From NCBI GenBank assembly GCA_028719205.1, contig JAQUKH010000001.1, forward strand, positions 144,603-197,039: a stretch of 52,437 nucleotides of DNA, read 5' to 3'. Of this stretch, positions 1 to 8,785 are shown piece by piece. Below the pieces are notes generated by a model that worked only from the letters and a program-made list of their open reading frames with translations, was not told the DNA's origin and searched no databases. The DNA comes from a bacterium. Lineage in GTDB: Bacteria; JACRDZ01; JAQUKH01. A program made the position numbers and the translations under genes. How positions within the stretch are numbered: position 1 is the stretch's first letter; each line of letters begins with the position of its first letter.

Positions 1-145
1 TTGCTGTGCCTTTTTCAGTGGAATAACATCGTATCCCTTCAAAAACACCAAGTCCATAGTGAAGCGTATGCGTCAGAATATGAACATTGGCATCCTTCCA
101 ATCGCAAAATTTCCCATCCATCCAAATTTTTTTAGTTTCCTGCAT
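1..145 (-). CDS. ilvE: Branched-chain amino acid aminotransferase, N-terminal fragment
   Basis: The first 48 codons of a gene that runs off the left edge of the window. Translation from the ATG at 145 contains [20 protein letters not shown] and then [16 protein letters not shown], the characteristic N-terminus of PLP-fold-type IV branched-chain aminotransferases, which transfer the amino group between glutamate and the keto acids of Val, Leu and Ile. The catalytic lysine lies outside the window, so function rests on the N-terminal signature alone. The start overlaps the 3' end of lolD by 14 bases, so it is probably the last visible member of the lysS-lolC-lolD transcript. Confidence 0.9.
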   Translation of the reverse strand, partial: MQETKKIWMDGKFCDWKDANVHILTHTLHYGLGVFEGIRCYSTEKGTA

Positions 146-836
146 GAATTTTTTCCTCCCTGATAATCCCATCGACTAAGTGTACCCATCTGCTAAGTTT
201 TTTAGCCAGGGATTCATTATGTGTTACGATTATAAATGTTTTCTTTTTATTTTCATTTAATCCCATGATTAAATTTAGTATATAATCGCTGTTTTCTTTA
301 TCAAGACTTCCTGTAGGTTCATCAGCAAGAATCAGCTCAGGATCATTTACTAACGCCCTGGCTATAGCAACACGTTGTTGCTCTCCGCCTGACAGATCAG
401 TCGGTTTGCTTTTTGCCTTATGTTCCAGGTGCACCAATTCTAAAAGGGCAAAAGCCTTCTCTTCTAATTTTTTTCTGCTTACATTCTCGCCATAAATCAA
501 CGACGGCAAAAAAATATTTTCTAAAACATTAAATTCCGGTAATAAATTATAAAACTGGAAGATAAAACCGATTTTTTTATTTCTCCATTTAGCGCTTGCA
601 TTTTCTGAAAAAGTGTTTATATTTTTATCATTAAAAATAATTTCTCCGCTATTCGGTTTATCCAGGGCGCCGATCAAATGCAATAATGTGCTTTTTCCCG
701 ATCCGGAAGGCCCTGAAACACCCAGCATTTCACCGGTTTTCACTTCAAGATTTAACCCGTTTAAAACATCCAGCCTTTTATTCACATCATAATAATACTT
801 TACCAGATCTTTAACTTGTAATATTATATCACTCAT
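132..836 (-). CDS. lolD: Lipoprotein-releasing ABC transporter ATPase LolD
   Basis: A 234-residue ABC ATPase, the usual length for LolD. Walker A is GPSGSGKST (42-50), the Q-loop lies in [18 protein letters not shown] (about 91-108), the signature is LSGGEQQ (148-154), Walker B is LILADEP (168-174) and the switch histidine is in VTHN (204-207). In the family LolD powers extraction of mature lipoproteins from the inner membrane for delivery to the outer membrane. The gene overlaps the permease gene by 8 bases, which supports one complex. MacB-type ATPases are close relatives, but the LolC-like partner favours Lol. Confidence 0.92.
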   Translation of the reverse strand: MSDIILQVKDLVKYYYDVNKRLDVLNGLNLEVKTGEMLGVSGPSGSGKSTLLHLIGALDKPNSGEIIFNDKNINTFSENASAKWRNKKIGFIFQFYNLLPEFNVLENIFLPSLIYGENVSRKKLEEKAFALLELVHLEHKAKSKPTDLSGGEQQRVAIARALVNDPELILADEPTGSLDKENSDYILNLIMGLNENKKKTFIIVTHNESLAKKLSRWVHLVDGIIREEKIHAGN

Positions 837-2064
837 ATCTTAACGCTTCCACAGGATTAAGTTTTGATGCCTGATGTGCCGGATACAATGTTGCTAATGT
901 GCATATGAAAACAGCCATAATTGATACAAAAAGTACATCCCTCATTTCCAAATGAGTAGGAAGTTTACTCAGATAATAAACATCAGCGGGTATTATAGTA
1001 ATATCGAATGTATTCTCGATAAACTTAATAATACGATCTAATGAATTGGAAAGCCATATACCGCTGACTGCCCCTAAGCAAGTCCCAACTAAACCGATTA
1101 TAGATCCAAGCATTATAAATATAAAGCGTATACTTCCTGAACTCGCGCCGAGGGATTTTAAAACACCTATATCCTTTGTTTTTTCCATCACTATCATGAT
1201 CAGGGTGCTTATTATGTTAAAAGCCGCAATCAAAACACATAACGTCATAATAATTATCATTACGATCTTCTCGAGCTTAAGAGCGGAAAAAAAGTTGCGG
1301 TTCATATCTCCCCAGCTCCTGACCCAATAAGGCTCCCCAAGGCTTTTTTGAAGGTCTCTGCTTATTTCTTCCGCTTTATTAAAATCAGAAACCCTTGTTT
1401 CTATCCCGGTTACCGCGCCTATGTCCATACCATAGAGCTTTTGCCCGCTCTTAAGGGAAATGTACGCTAAGCTCGCGTCATATTCGTACATTCCTGTTTC
1501 AAATAACCCTACAACCTGAAATTCATTTGATTGGGGCATCATACCCATAGGGGTCATGATCACCTTTGTAATAGCAACTAATTTATCACCAACAGATAAA
1601 CCGAGTTTCGCGGCCAATTCACTTCCTAAAATAATCCCTTTTTCTCCAAAATTCAATTTGCCTTCAATGATATTCTTTCCTACAGAATTTACAATTTCGG
1701 GCCTTTCCTGTTCAACTCCTCTTATAATAACTCCGACCGTACTGGTTTTTGATTGAAGAATACTCTGGCCATAAATAAAAGGCGCGCTGGATGTAATTCT
1801 TTTCTCCCGCTTAATCAAATCTAATACCTTTTCATAATCCTGCAGGCCTTTATCGCCGTGCTGATAAATAACAATATGACTGTTTGTTCCAAGGATCTTA
1901 TCCGTTAGATCCTTTTCAAAACCGCTCATTACAGATAAAACCGTTATAAGTGCCATAACACCCACAGCAACCCCGAGAATTGATATAAGGGTTATTATGG
2001 GAATAAACGCCTGACGGCGTTTTGTTATTAAATAACGAATGCTTACAAACCATTCGAAAGACAT
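829..2064 (-). CDS. lolC: Lipoprotein-releasing permease, LolC/LolE (LolF-like) family
   Basis: A 411-residue FtsX-type permease. The N-terminus (FEWFVSIRYLITKRRQAF, then a long hydrophobic helix and SVMSGFEKDL) is the diagnostic LolC/E start. A periplasmic MacB-like domain follows, and three further membrane helices lie near 265-295, 310-340 and 375-395. With LolD it would lift lipoproteins out of the inner membrane for LolA. Only one permease gene is present here, where E. coli has two (LolC and LolE). It may therefore work as a homodimer, unless a second copy lies elsewhere. Six bases separate it from lysS. Confidence 0.9.
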   Translation of the reverse strand: MSFEWFVSIRYLITKRRQAFIPIITLISILGVAVGVMALITVLSVMSGFEKDLTDKILGTNSHIVIYQHGDKGLQDYEKVLDLIKREKRITSSAPFIYGQSILQSKTSTVGVIIRGVEQERPEIVNSVGKNIIEGKLNFGEKGIILGSELAAKLGLSVGDKLVAITKVIMTPMGMMPQSNEFQVVGLFETGMYEYDASLAYISLKSGQKLYGMDIGAVTGIETRVSDFNKAEEISRDLQKSLGEPYWVRSWGDMNRNFFSALKLEKIVMIIIMTLCVLIAAFNIISTLIMIVMEKTKDIGVLKSLGASSGSIRFIFIMLGSIIGLVGTCLGAVSGIWLSNSLDRIIKFIENTFDITIIPADVYYLSKLPTHLEMRDVLFVSIMAVFICTLATLYPAHQASKLNPVEALRYE

Positions 2065-2070
2065 GCTATT

Positions 2071-3498
2071 TTATAATTCCTTTTTCATGTGCGGGAAAAG
2101 TATGACATCCCGTATCGAATTACAATTACAGAGAGTCATAACCAAACGGTCAATTCCTATTCCAAGACCGGCTGCGGGAGGCATACCATATTCCAAAGCA
2201 TGAACAAAATCTTCATCTATGACCTGGGGCGTCTCGTCATCCTTATCATTCAATTGTTCTTCAAGTTTTTTTCTCTGTTCTATCGGGTCATTTTGCTCTG
2301 AATAAGCATTACCTAATTCCTGTCCGCCGATAAAAAGCTCAAAACGCTCGGCAAGCGCGGAATTATCATCCCGTGTTTTAGACAAAGGACTGAATTCTAT
2401 CGGATAATCGGTAATAAAAGTAGGCTGTATAAGGCTTGGCTCCACCAATTCCTCAAATATCTTATTTTTCAATTTATTGCCCGCGTGCCCCTGCGCTTTG
2501 AATATTTTTTCGTGTTTTTCATAAACCGCCGGTTCTATCTTCTTTAAAGCTTCTTCAAAGGTCAGGATATTCCAGGGAGGCGTTAAATTTATCTTTTTTC
2601 CGTACATTTCAAAATCGAGTGAACTAAACACTTCCTTCGCTACGTTTACAATTAAATTCTGACATAATTCCAGAACACTTTTATAGTTAACATATGCCTG
2701 ATATATTTCGATCATTGTAAATTCCGGATTATGGCGCGTGGATATTCCTTCATTCCGGAAATTGCGGTTTATTTCATATACTTTCTCAAAACTGCCGACC
2801 AAAAGCCTTTTTAAATAAAGTTCGGGAGCAACCCTGAGATACAGATCCATATCCAACGTGTTATGATGTGTAATAAAAGGCCTTGCGGTCGCGCCGCCCC
2901 ATAAAGGCTGCATCATCGGGGTTTCGACTTCTAAAAACCCCTCTTTTTCCAGGTAGTCCCTTATTGATTTAATTATCTTTGAACGGTAATAAAATACCTT
3001 TTTAACATCATCATTTACTAAAAGGTCCAAATATCTCTGCCGGTATCTTAATTCAACATCTTTCAAACCATGCCATTTTTCAGGAAGCGGCATCAAGGAC
3101 TTACTCAAAAATGTCATTTCTTTCGCGAAAATCGTAATTTCTCCCGTATGTGTCTTAAAAATTGTTCCTTCAATTCCTATAAAATCACCTATATCCAATG
3201 CCTTTGAAAATTCTTTTTTATTATCAGTATCAAGCTTTAGATATACCTGTATCTGCCCGCTTTCATCCTTAATATTGAAAAATACTGTTTTCCCATGGCT
3301 TCGGAAAGAAACTATCCTGCCTGCGGCTTTAAAGGTCTCTTTACTTTCTTCGTTTTGAGCCAAAGAGGAATATTTATCAAGAATGGTTTTTGCAGGCGTT
3401 TTCCCCGGAAAAGCATGAGGGTATGTATCAATATTCAGATTCTTTAAACTTTCTAATTTTTTTAATCTCTCAGCTGTCAAAAGGTCAATATTTGCCAT
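2071..3498 (-). CDS. lysS: Lysyl-tRNA synthetase, class II
   Basis: 475 residues, close to the family norm of about 490-500. An N-terminal OB-fold anticodon-binding domain (about 55-150) is followed by the class II catalytic core. Motif 2 reads FRNEGISTRHNPEFTMIE (about 248-265) and motif 3 reads GLGIGIDRLVM near the C-terminus. The enzyme charges tRNA-Lys in the cytoplasm. It is the first gene of a minus-strand unit followed closely by the Lol genes and ilvE, with a consensus promoter 36-66 bases upstream. Confidence 0.97.
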   Translation of the reverse strand: MANIDLLTAERLKKLESLKNLNIDTYPHAFPGKTPAKTILDKYSSLAQNEESKETFKAAGRIVSFRSHGKTVFFNIKDESGQIQVYLKLDTDNKKEFSKALDIGDFIGIEGTIFKTHTGEITIFAKEMTFLSKSLMPLPEKWHGLKDVELRYRQRYLDLLVNDDVKKVFYYRSKIIKSIRDYLEKEGFLEVETPMMQPLWGGATARPFITHHNTLDMDLYLRVAPELYLKRLLVGSFEKVYEINRNFRNEGISTRHNPEFTMIEIYQAYVNYKSVLELCQNLIVNVAKEVFSSLDFEMYGKKINLTPPWNILTFEEALKKIEPAVYEKHEKIFKAQGHAGNKLKNKIFEELVEPSLIQPTFITDYPIEFSPLSKTRDDNSALAERFELFIGGQELGNAYSEQNDPIEQRKKLEEQLNDKDDETPQVIDEDFVHALEYGMPPAAGLGIGIDRLVMTLCNCNSIRDVILFPHMKKEL

Positions 3499-3534
3499 GA
3501 TTTTCCACTTTCTTTATTGTTTAACAAATTAGTT

Positions 3535-3564
3535 ATTATACTCTTTTAATTGATTTTATGTCAA
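3535..3564 (-). promoter_or_regulatory. Sigma-70-type promoter for lysS-lolC-lolD-ilvE
   Basis: On the minus strand the sequence reads TTGACA, 18 bases, TATAAT: perfect -35 and -10 hexamers. The expected transcription start is about 30 bases upstream of the lysS ATG. Confidence 0.75.
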
Positions 3565-3615
3565 GGACAAAGTGGCCTATTTTTATTATAATTTTCTAAT
3601 AATATTCAGATTAAC

Positions 3616-3644
3616 TTGACCTAACCCAAAAGCTTAGATACAAT
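3616..3644 (+). promoter_or_regulatory. Promoter for the GGDEF gene, probably leaderless
   Basis: TTGACC, 17 bases, TACAAT. The -10 box ends only 7 bases before the ATG at 3652, so transcription should begin at or beside the start codon. No Shine-Dalgarno sequence is present. Confidence 0.6.
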
Positions 3645-3651
3645 ATCTGAT

Positions 3652-4908
3652 ATGGAAAACATTCTTGTTGTTGAAGACAGTATTTTATCCAGCCAAATGA
3701 TCGTAAACAGACTTACAGAAAAAAATGAATTTAAAGTAATTTGTGTTAAAAACATGGCCGAAGCGACTAAATTTTTAGACAATTTCCCCGAAGAGATCTT
3801 TGCGGCAATTGTTGAATTTAAGTTGCCTGACGCGCCTAATGGCGAAGTTATAAATATTTTTGTTGAGAAAAATATTTCTGTAATTGTATTTACCGTAATT
3901 GTAAATAAAGAAATAAGGGAAATTGTATGGTCAAAATCAGTAACGGACTACGTGCTTAAAATTGATCCTCATAATCTTGACTATATAATGGCCTCTCTCA
4001 GGCGGCTCAAAAAAAATCCTGAAATAAAAATCATTGTCGCAGTAAAAGACGCATCGTTCGCTAAGGAAATTAAAAGGCTTCTAAATATACATAAATATAA
4101 TGTCATTGTAGCTGAAGATGGATTAGAGGCTTTAAAATTTATTGAAAATAATCCTGAAACAAAAGTTGTTATAACCGAATTAAACATTCCTAAAATGGAT
4201 GGATTCGCGCTGATATACCATATTCGAGAAAAATATACGAAAGACGATCTTGCCGTAATTGGCATTAATCCTGAAGATGATCCTCTTTTATCAACACGTT
4301 TTATTAAATACGGCGCGAATGATATTATTTTAAAAAAATCTTTTATTCCTGAGGATTTCTATCGTCATATTACTCAAAACCTGGAGAATATCGAACATAT
4401 TGAAATGGTGAGGAACGCGTCTTTGATCGATTTTCTTACCGGCCTTAATAACCGAAGGTATTTTTTTGAATTTGGGCAAAAGCTTATTGAAAATGCTTTG
4501 AGAAATAATATTTCTTTAACCTGTGCTATGCTTGATATAGATGAATTCAAAAAAATAAACGATACTTACGGCCATGATACCGGAGATCTAGTTCTTACAC
4601 AAATTTCTTCGATATTAAAAAGTAAAATTCGAAAATCGGATATAGTCGCAAGAATCGGCGGTGAAGAATTTTGCGTATTAGCCGTTAATATGAAAAAAGA
4701 ATTTGTGTTTAAAGTATTTGATAATCTGCGCAAAGAAATTGAAAATAATTATATAGATATAGGTAACGGCAATAAAATAAATATTACTGTTAGTATAGGA
4801 GTTTATAATAATTTTTTACCAAATCTTGATGATATACTTAAAAAATCTGATGATCTTCTCTATGAAGCAAAAAAAACAGGAAGGAACAAAATAGTACTTA
4901 GCAGGTAA
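3652..4908 (+). CDS. Diguanylate cyclase with two degenerate receiver domains
   Basis: 418 residues in PleD-like order: receiver 1 (about 1-118), receiver 2 (125-245) and GGDEF domain (255-418). The active-site loop is GGEEF (336-340), and an inhibitory RxxD site (R327-D330) lies five residues before it. The protein should therefore make c-di-GMP from GTP and be product-inhibited. In both receivers the position of the phospho-acceptor aspartate is glutamate: E55 in IVEFKLPD and E176 in ITELNIP. Receiver 2 also has KD in place of the usual acidic pair (K132-D133). Normal phosphorylation by a histidine kinase is therefore doubtful; this is inferred from motif alignment. The gene is alone on its strand, between a leaderless-looking promoter and a convergent neighbour. 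Confidence 0.9.
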   Translation: MENILVVEDSILSSQMIVNRLTEKNEFKVICVKNMAEATKFLDNFPEEIFAAIVEFKLPDAPNGEVINIFVEKNISVIVFTVIVNKEIREIVWSKSVTDYVLKIDPHNLDYIMASLRRLKKNPEIKIIVAVKDASFAKEIKRLLNIHKYNVIVAEDGLEALKFIENNPETKVVITELNIPKMDGFALIYHIREKYTKDDLAVIGINPEDDPLLSTRFIKYGANDIILKKSFIPEDFYRHITQNLENIEHIEMVRNASLIDFLTGLNNRRYFFEFGQKLIENALRNNISLTCAMLDIDEFKKINDTYGHDTGDLVLTQISSILKSKIRKSDIVARIGGEEFCVLAVNMKKEFVFKVFDNLRKEIENNYIDIGNGNKINITVSIGVYNNFLPNLDDILKKSDDLLYEAKKTGRNKIVLSR

Positions 4909-4922
4909 TAGGAGAATACCGG

Positions 4923-5780
4923 CTACTTTAAATGTTCTTCCGCGGTGGGTATCCATTTACCTTCATTGGGATCTTTTGCAGCCTGTTCTAAATATTTTCG
5001 CCAAAATTCTTTAGCCTTATCTTTCTCATTGATCTTTTCATACACTAAGGCTAAATTCATATACGCAGGGCTGTAATTTTGTTTGATATTTATCGCTTTC
5101 TCAAATTCCTCTATCGCTTTATCCCATTTCATCTGGCTATAATAGGATAATCCCAATGTGTAATGTGATTCCGGTAATTTATCGGCTTTCTGCAATTCGC
5201 TTTTCGCCAGTTTATAAAGCCCCATATGTTCATATACCAGGGCAAGTTTATAATTTACTTCTACCAGCTCAGGATTTACAAATAAAACATTTTTATACTC
5301 CTCTTCAGCCCAGTTATATTGTTTTCTATATGCATAATCATCAGCCGAGATCATTAATCTCACGGAAATTTTGTCCAAAACGTCTTTTCCCTCTTTAGCA
5401 TATGGGCTTTCAGGAAAATTTTTAATAATTTGTTTGTATAGCGGCACATATTCTTTATATGAACCGTATCTTTGCTTAATTTTTATCATACATTCCATAC
5501 AATTCAGAACATACTTGCTGTCAGGACATTCTTCTAATATTTTGTTATATTCTTTGTATGCCTTTAACCACTTTTCCTTTTGTTTTAAATTTTCTTCAAG
5601 ATCTACGATAAGCCTGCCGGTTTCGTCTTCTAATTTAAATAATGCCTGCGCCTTTTCAAAATTTATCTTAGCTATTTCGTCCTGTTCTTCAACTGACTTT
5701 TTACAGCCGGAAAAAGATAACATGATCAAAAATATTATAAATATTTTTTTATTTATAACTGATAACTGATAACTGTTCAC
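4923..5780 (-). CDS. TPR-repeat lipoprotein
   Basis: 285 residues with a lipoprotein signal peptide whose lipobox is SFSGC (Cys26). TPR-like helical repeats run to the C-terminus; the clearest lies around 175-255 (NYKLALVYEHMGLYKLA and AYMNLALVYEKINEKDKAK). The reading frame starts with GTG, and residues 2-8 are encoded by the ATAACTG triplet repeat; no better ATG exists before the hydrophobic core. It begins 3 bases after the guaB3 stop and so ends the long biotin/cofactor transcript. It resembles YbgF/BamD-type envelope scaffolds only in the general sense of a TPR lipoprotein; the specific role is unknown. Confidence 0.75.
   Translation of the reverse strand: MNSYQLSVINKKIFIIFLIMLSFSGCKKSVEEQDEIAKINFEKAQALFKLEDETGRLIVDLEENLKQKEKWLKAYKEYNKILEECPDSKYVLNCMECMIKIKQRYGSYKEYVPLYKQIIKNFPESPYAKEGKDVLDKISVRLMISADDYAYRKQYNWAEEEYKNVLFVNPELVEVNYKLALVYEHMGLYKLAKSELQKADKLPESHYTLGLSYYSQMKWDKAIEEFEKAINIKQNYSPAYMNLALVYEKINEKDKAKEFWRKYLEQAAKDPNEGKWIPTAEEHLK
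5755..5775. repeat. Three tandem copies of ATAACTG
   Basis: Three exact back-to-back 7-base units lie at the 5' end of the TPR lipoprotein frame. I saw no other copies in the window. They code for part of an otherwise featureless N-terminus. Confidence 0.7.
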
Positions 5781-5783
5781 TTA

Positions 5784-6947
5784 TTATTTCCCCATTCCTA
5801 CTTTTTGCGCTTTTTGAAAAACTTTGCCTTCTGTTTGAATTGACGGCGCGATAATAATTTCAGTTAATTGCATTTCCCTGATATTTTTAGCACCAAGATT
5901 TCCCATTGAAGTTTGTAACGCTCCTGCTAAATTCTGCGAGCCATCATCTAATTTTGCCGGCCCGAATAAAATTTCTTTCAGAGTTCCGGTTGTCCCTACT
6001 TTTATCCGTGTCCCACGCGGTAAATTAGCGTGAGGTGTTGCCATTCCCCAATGGAATCCTCTTCCCGGCGCTTCTTTAGCTTTCGCGAACGCGGAACCGA
6101 TCATTACAGCATCCGCCCCGCAAGCAATCGCTTTGCATATATCCCCGCCTATATTCATCCCGCCATCAGTAATAATTGGAACGTATTTACCTGATTTTTT
6201 ATAATAAAAATCTCTCGCGTCCGCGCAATCAATTGTAGCAGTTACTTGAGGGATCCCAATTCCTAAAACACCTCTGGTTGTGCACGCGGCGCCCGGCCCG
6301 ATCCCTACGAAAATACCATCCGCTCCGGTTCCCATAAGTTCCAATGCTACTTCGTATGTAACACAATTGCCGATAATTACAGGAATCTTCATCTTTTTAC
6401 AAAACGCTGACAGATCAAAAGTTTTATATTCAGAAGAAATATGTTTAACGGTAAGAACTGTAGATTGAACTACAAATATATCAACCCCTGCCTCCTGAGC
6501 TATCTCGCCAAAACGTTCCGCTCTTTGAGGGATTGAAGATACAACCGCGGGAACATTATGAGCCTTGATCTCCTTGATCCGCTTAGCTATAAGTTCTTCT
6601 TTTATCGGTTTAAGATAAACTTCCTGAACTAATTTTGTTGCATCCTCAGGTGACGCGTTTGCAATTTCATCCAAAACTACGGATGGATTTTCATATCTGG
6701 TCTGAATTCCTTCCAGGTTCAAAACCGCGAAACTGCCTAATTTACCCATTTCCACGGCAAAATTTGTATCAACTACCCCATCCATTGCAGCCGCTATTAT
6801 GGGAATTGAAAACTTTTTATCACGGAGTTCCCATTTGATATCAACTTCATTTGGATTAACCGTCAGATTACCCGGAACTAACGCGATCTCATCAAAACCA
6901 TAACACCGCCGGGCCTTCCTGCCCCTGCCAATATATTCTCCACCCAT
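5784..6947 (-). CDS. guaB3: GuaB3-family IMP dehydrogenase-related protein
   Basis: 387 residues with the TIM-barrel of the IMPDH/GMP reductase superfamily and no inserted CBS pair. The N-terminus (IGRGRKARRCYGFDEIALVP) and overall length match the GuaB3 group. The catalytic loop GPGAACTTR (217-225) provides Cys222, and a phosphate-binding region DGGMNIGGDI follows. It acts on purine nucleotides in the cytoplasm; whether it oxidises IMP or reduces GMP cannot be decided from sequence. The start is supported by a strong AGGAGG ribosome-binding site. A TATAAT box about 27 bases upstream of the ATG may provide an extra internal promoter, but no clear -35 accompanies it. Confidence 0.88.
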   Translation of the reverse strand: MGGEYIGRGRKARRCYGFDEIALVPGNLTVNPNEVDIKWELRDKKFSIPIIAAAMDGVVDTNFAVEMGKLGSFAVLNLEGIQTRYENPSVVLDEIANASPEDATKLVQEVYLKPIKEELIAKRIKEIKAHNVPAVVSSIPQRAERFGEIAQEAGVDIFVVQSTVLTVKHISSEYKTFDLSAFCKKMKIPVIIGNCVTYEVALELMGTGADGIFVGIGPGAACTTRGVLGIGIPQVTATIDCADARDFYYKKSGKYVPIITDGGMNIGGDICKAIACGADAVMIGSAFAKAKEAPGRGFHWGMATPHANLPRGTRIKVGTTGTLKEILFGPAKLDDGSQNLAGALQTSMGNLGAKNIREMQLTEIIIAPSIQTEGKVFQKAQKVGMGK

Positions 6948-6988
6948 AAAGAACCTCCTCTTTTTTTGAGATTATAACATTTATTAAA

Positions 6989-7777
6989 TTACTTATCTAT
7001 ATTTTTTTCCAATATTAATCTAAGCCCTTTTAAAGTCAGAAAAGGATCAACAATATCAATACTTTTAACATCTTTAGATAAAAATCCGGATAGTCCGCCT
7101 GTGGCTATAACTTTAGAATTCTCCTTAAATTTTAATTCTTTTTTAAGCGCGCGGATAATGCCTTCTGTCTGAAAAATAGTACCATAGTACAATCCTGAAT
7201 TTATTCCATCAACAGTATTTTTACCAATGATATTTAATGGTTTAATTATTTCAACCTTTGGCAGTTTTGCCGTTTTTAAATATAATACTTCCGCTGATAT
7301 CTTTATACCGGGGAGAATAATACCCCCCAGATATTCTCCTTTTTCACTAACACAATCATAAGTTGTGGCAGTCCCGTAATCTACAATGATAACCGGCCCT
7401 TTATATTCCTTGAACCCGCCTACCGCGTTCGCGATCCTATCCGCTCCAAGTTCTTCAGGATTATCTATGACAATCTTAATATCCAAATTTATTTTATTTC
7501 CTGCCTCGATCGGAATAATATTTAAATATTTTTGGCTGAACTTTCTAACTTCCTTACCTGTTTCAGGAACTACGTTTGAGATAATGAACGCCTTTATTTT
7601 CTTTGACGATACATTAATTTGTTTGATAAAGCCGTCAATTAAGGAAATATACTCATTTGTTTTTCTTCCCTTAACCGTATCAAACCGCCAGCTTTTGAGT
7701 AATTTCATACCTTTAAAAATACCGACACTCGTTTGAGTATTACCAATATCAAAGGCTAGATAGTAATTATCGTTCAT
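6989..7777 (-). CDS. coaX: Type III pantothenate kinase
   Basis: 262 residues, normal for CoaX. The ASKHA-fold phosphate loop is DIGNTQTSVG (10-19). The family motifs GADRIANAVGG and VDYGTATTYDCV, and the glycine-rich GGIILPGIKIS, are all present. The enzyme phosphorylates pantothenate in the first step of coenzyme A synthesis. It lies between birA and guaB3 in a cofactor gene run. A birA-coaX pairing is also seen in other bacteria. Confidence 0.96.
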   Translation of the reverse strand: MNDNYYLAFDIGNTQTSVGIFKGMKLLKSWRFDTVKGRKTNEYISLIDGFIKQINVSSKKIKAFIISNVVPETGKEVRKFSQKYLNIIPIEAGNKINLDIKIVIDNPEELGADRIANAVGGFKEYKGPVIIVDYGTATTYDCVSEKGEYLGGIILPGIKISAEVLYLKTAKLPKVEIIKPLNIIGKNTVDGINSGLYYGTIFQTEGIIRALKKELKFKENSKVIATGGLSGFLSKDVKSIDIVDPFLTLKGLRLILEKNIDK

Positions 7778-7813
7778 TATTACCCCTTAAAATTAGAATC
7801 TTCTCATTCGTTA

Positions 7814-8785
7814 TTAATTAATAATATCACCGCTGCTAATTTTTATTAACTTCCCGGATTTATCTTTTAATATAAGGCATCCGCTTTCATCAATCCTGAT
7901 CGCCTTGCCTTTTATAATACCGGTTTGTGTTTCAACATTGATCATTTTGCCAAGATTACAACATAATTCAGAATAAATTCTAATAATATCATTTTTATTA
8001 CCCGGGAATCTCAGATATCTATTTTCAATATTTTCTAAAATACCAACTAATAATTTTACGCGTGATATTATATTCCCTTTAGCAATTTTTAATGAGCTTG
8101 CCTTATCCTTTAAATATTTCGGATAATCTTTTGTGTTAAGATTTACATCGATTCCAATTCCGATTATCAGGAAATTTATTTTATCAATTTCCGCTTTCAT
8201 CTCCAAAAGTATCCCGCCGATCTTTTTGTTATTTACCAGCAGGTCGTTCGGCCATTTTATATTTACATCCAGATCCTGTGTTCTTTTTATCGTTTCCGCG
8301 CAGGCAACAGCTGTTAATAAAGGCATTAATGTTATATCAGAAAAATTGAACTTAGGTTTTAAAATGAGCGAGAACCACAAGCCTTTTCCTTTAGGAGAAA
8401 ACCATTCCCTTCCCATTCTGCCACGGCCGTTAGTTTGAGATTCTGCGATAAATACAGCGCCTTCATCATTGTTTTTCAAAGCGTATTGATACGCCAGGTC
8501 ATTTGTTGAACCGGCTTTCTCAAAAAATAATATTTTTTTACCGATTGTTTTTGTATTTAATTCAGAAAATATCTCTTCCGGCGTAAAACATTCTTTTTTG
8601 CCGGTCAAATAATAACCTTTACGAGGTATCGACCTGATATCATAACCTTCGCTTTTTAAGATATTGATCTTTTTCCATATCGCCGTTCGTGAAACATTAT
8701 TTTTATTACTTAATTTGCTCCCGGAAATAATATTCCCGTTCTTCAGTTCTTCTAATATTCCTGATGACAGCTTTAATGATTTCAT
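7814..8785 (-). CDS. birA: Bifunctional biotin-protein ligase and biotin operon repressor
   Basis: 323 residues. The N-terminal 60 form a winged helix-turn-helix (ISGSKLSNKNNVSRTAIWKK, then IRSIPRKGYYL). The catalytic domain has GSTNDLA (92-98), the biotin/ATP loop GRGRMGR (120-126) and KWPNDL (177-182), and ends with a small SH3-like C-terminal domain. It should attach biotin to carboxylase subunits and, as biotinyl-AMP-bound dimer, repress biotin genes. The DNA-binding domain, together with a BirA-like inverted repeat in the bioB promoter upstream in the same run, supports autoregulation. It overlaps nadC by 4 bases. Confidence 0.96.
   Translation of the reverse strand: MKSLKLSSGILEELKNGNIISGSKLSNKNNVSRTAIWKKINILKSEGYDIRSIPRKGYYLTGKKECFTPEEIFSELNTKTIGKKILFFEKAGSTNDLAYQYALKNNDEGAVFIAESQTNGRGRMGREWFSPKGKGLWFSLILKPKFNFSDITLMPLLTAVACAETIKRTQDLDVNIKWPNDLLVNNKKIGGILLEMKAEIDKINFLIIGIGIDVNLNTKDYPKYLKDKASSLKIAKGNIISRVKLLVGILENIENRYLRFPGNKNDIIRIYSELCCNLGKMINVETQTGIIKGKAIRIDESGCLILKDKSGKLIKISSGDIIN

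Noticed and set aside
1046-1330. Open frame on the plus strand opposite the Lol permease
   Set aside because: It is a shadow of the Lol gene in another frame; its protein has no start signal or family resemblance.
4909-4922. Terminator between the GGDEF gene and the TPR lipoprotein gene
   Set aside because: The convergent gap is 14 bases and holds no hairpin.
5755-5775. The ATAACTG triplet as a CRISPR or iteron array
   Set aside because: Only three 7-base units without spacers; nothing nearby suggests replication initiation or cas genes.
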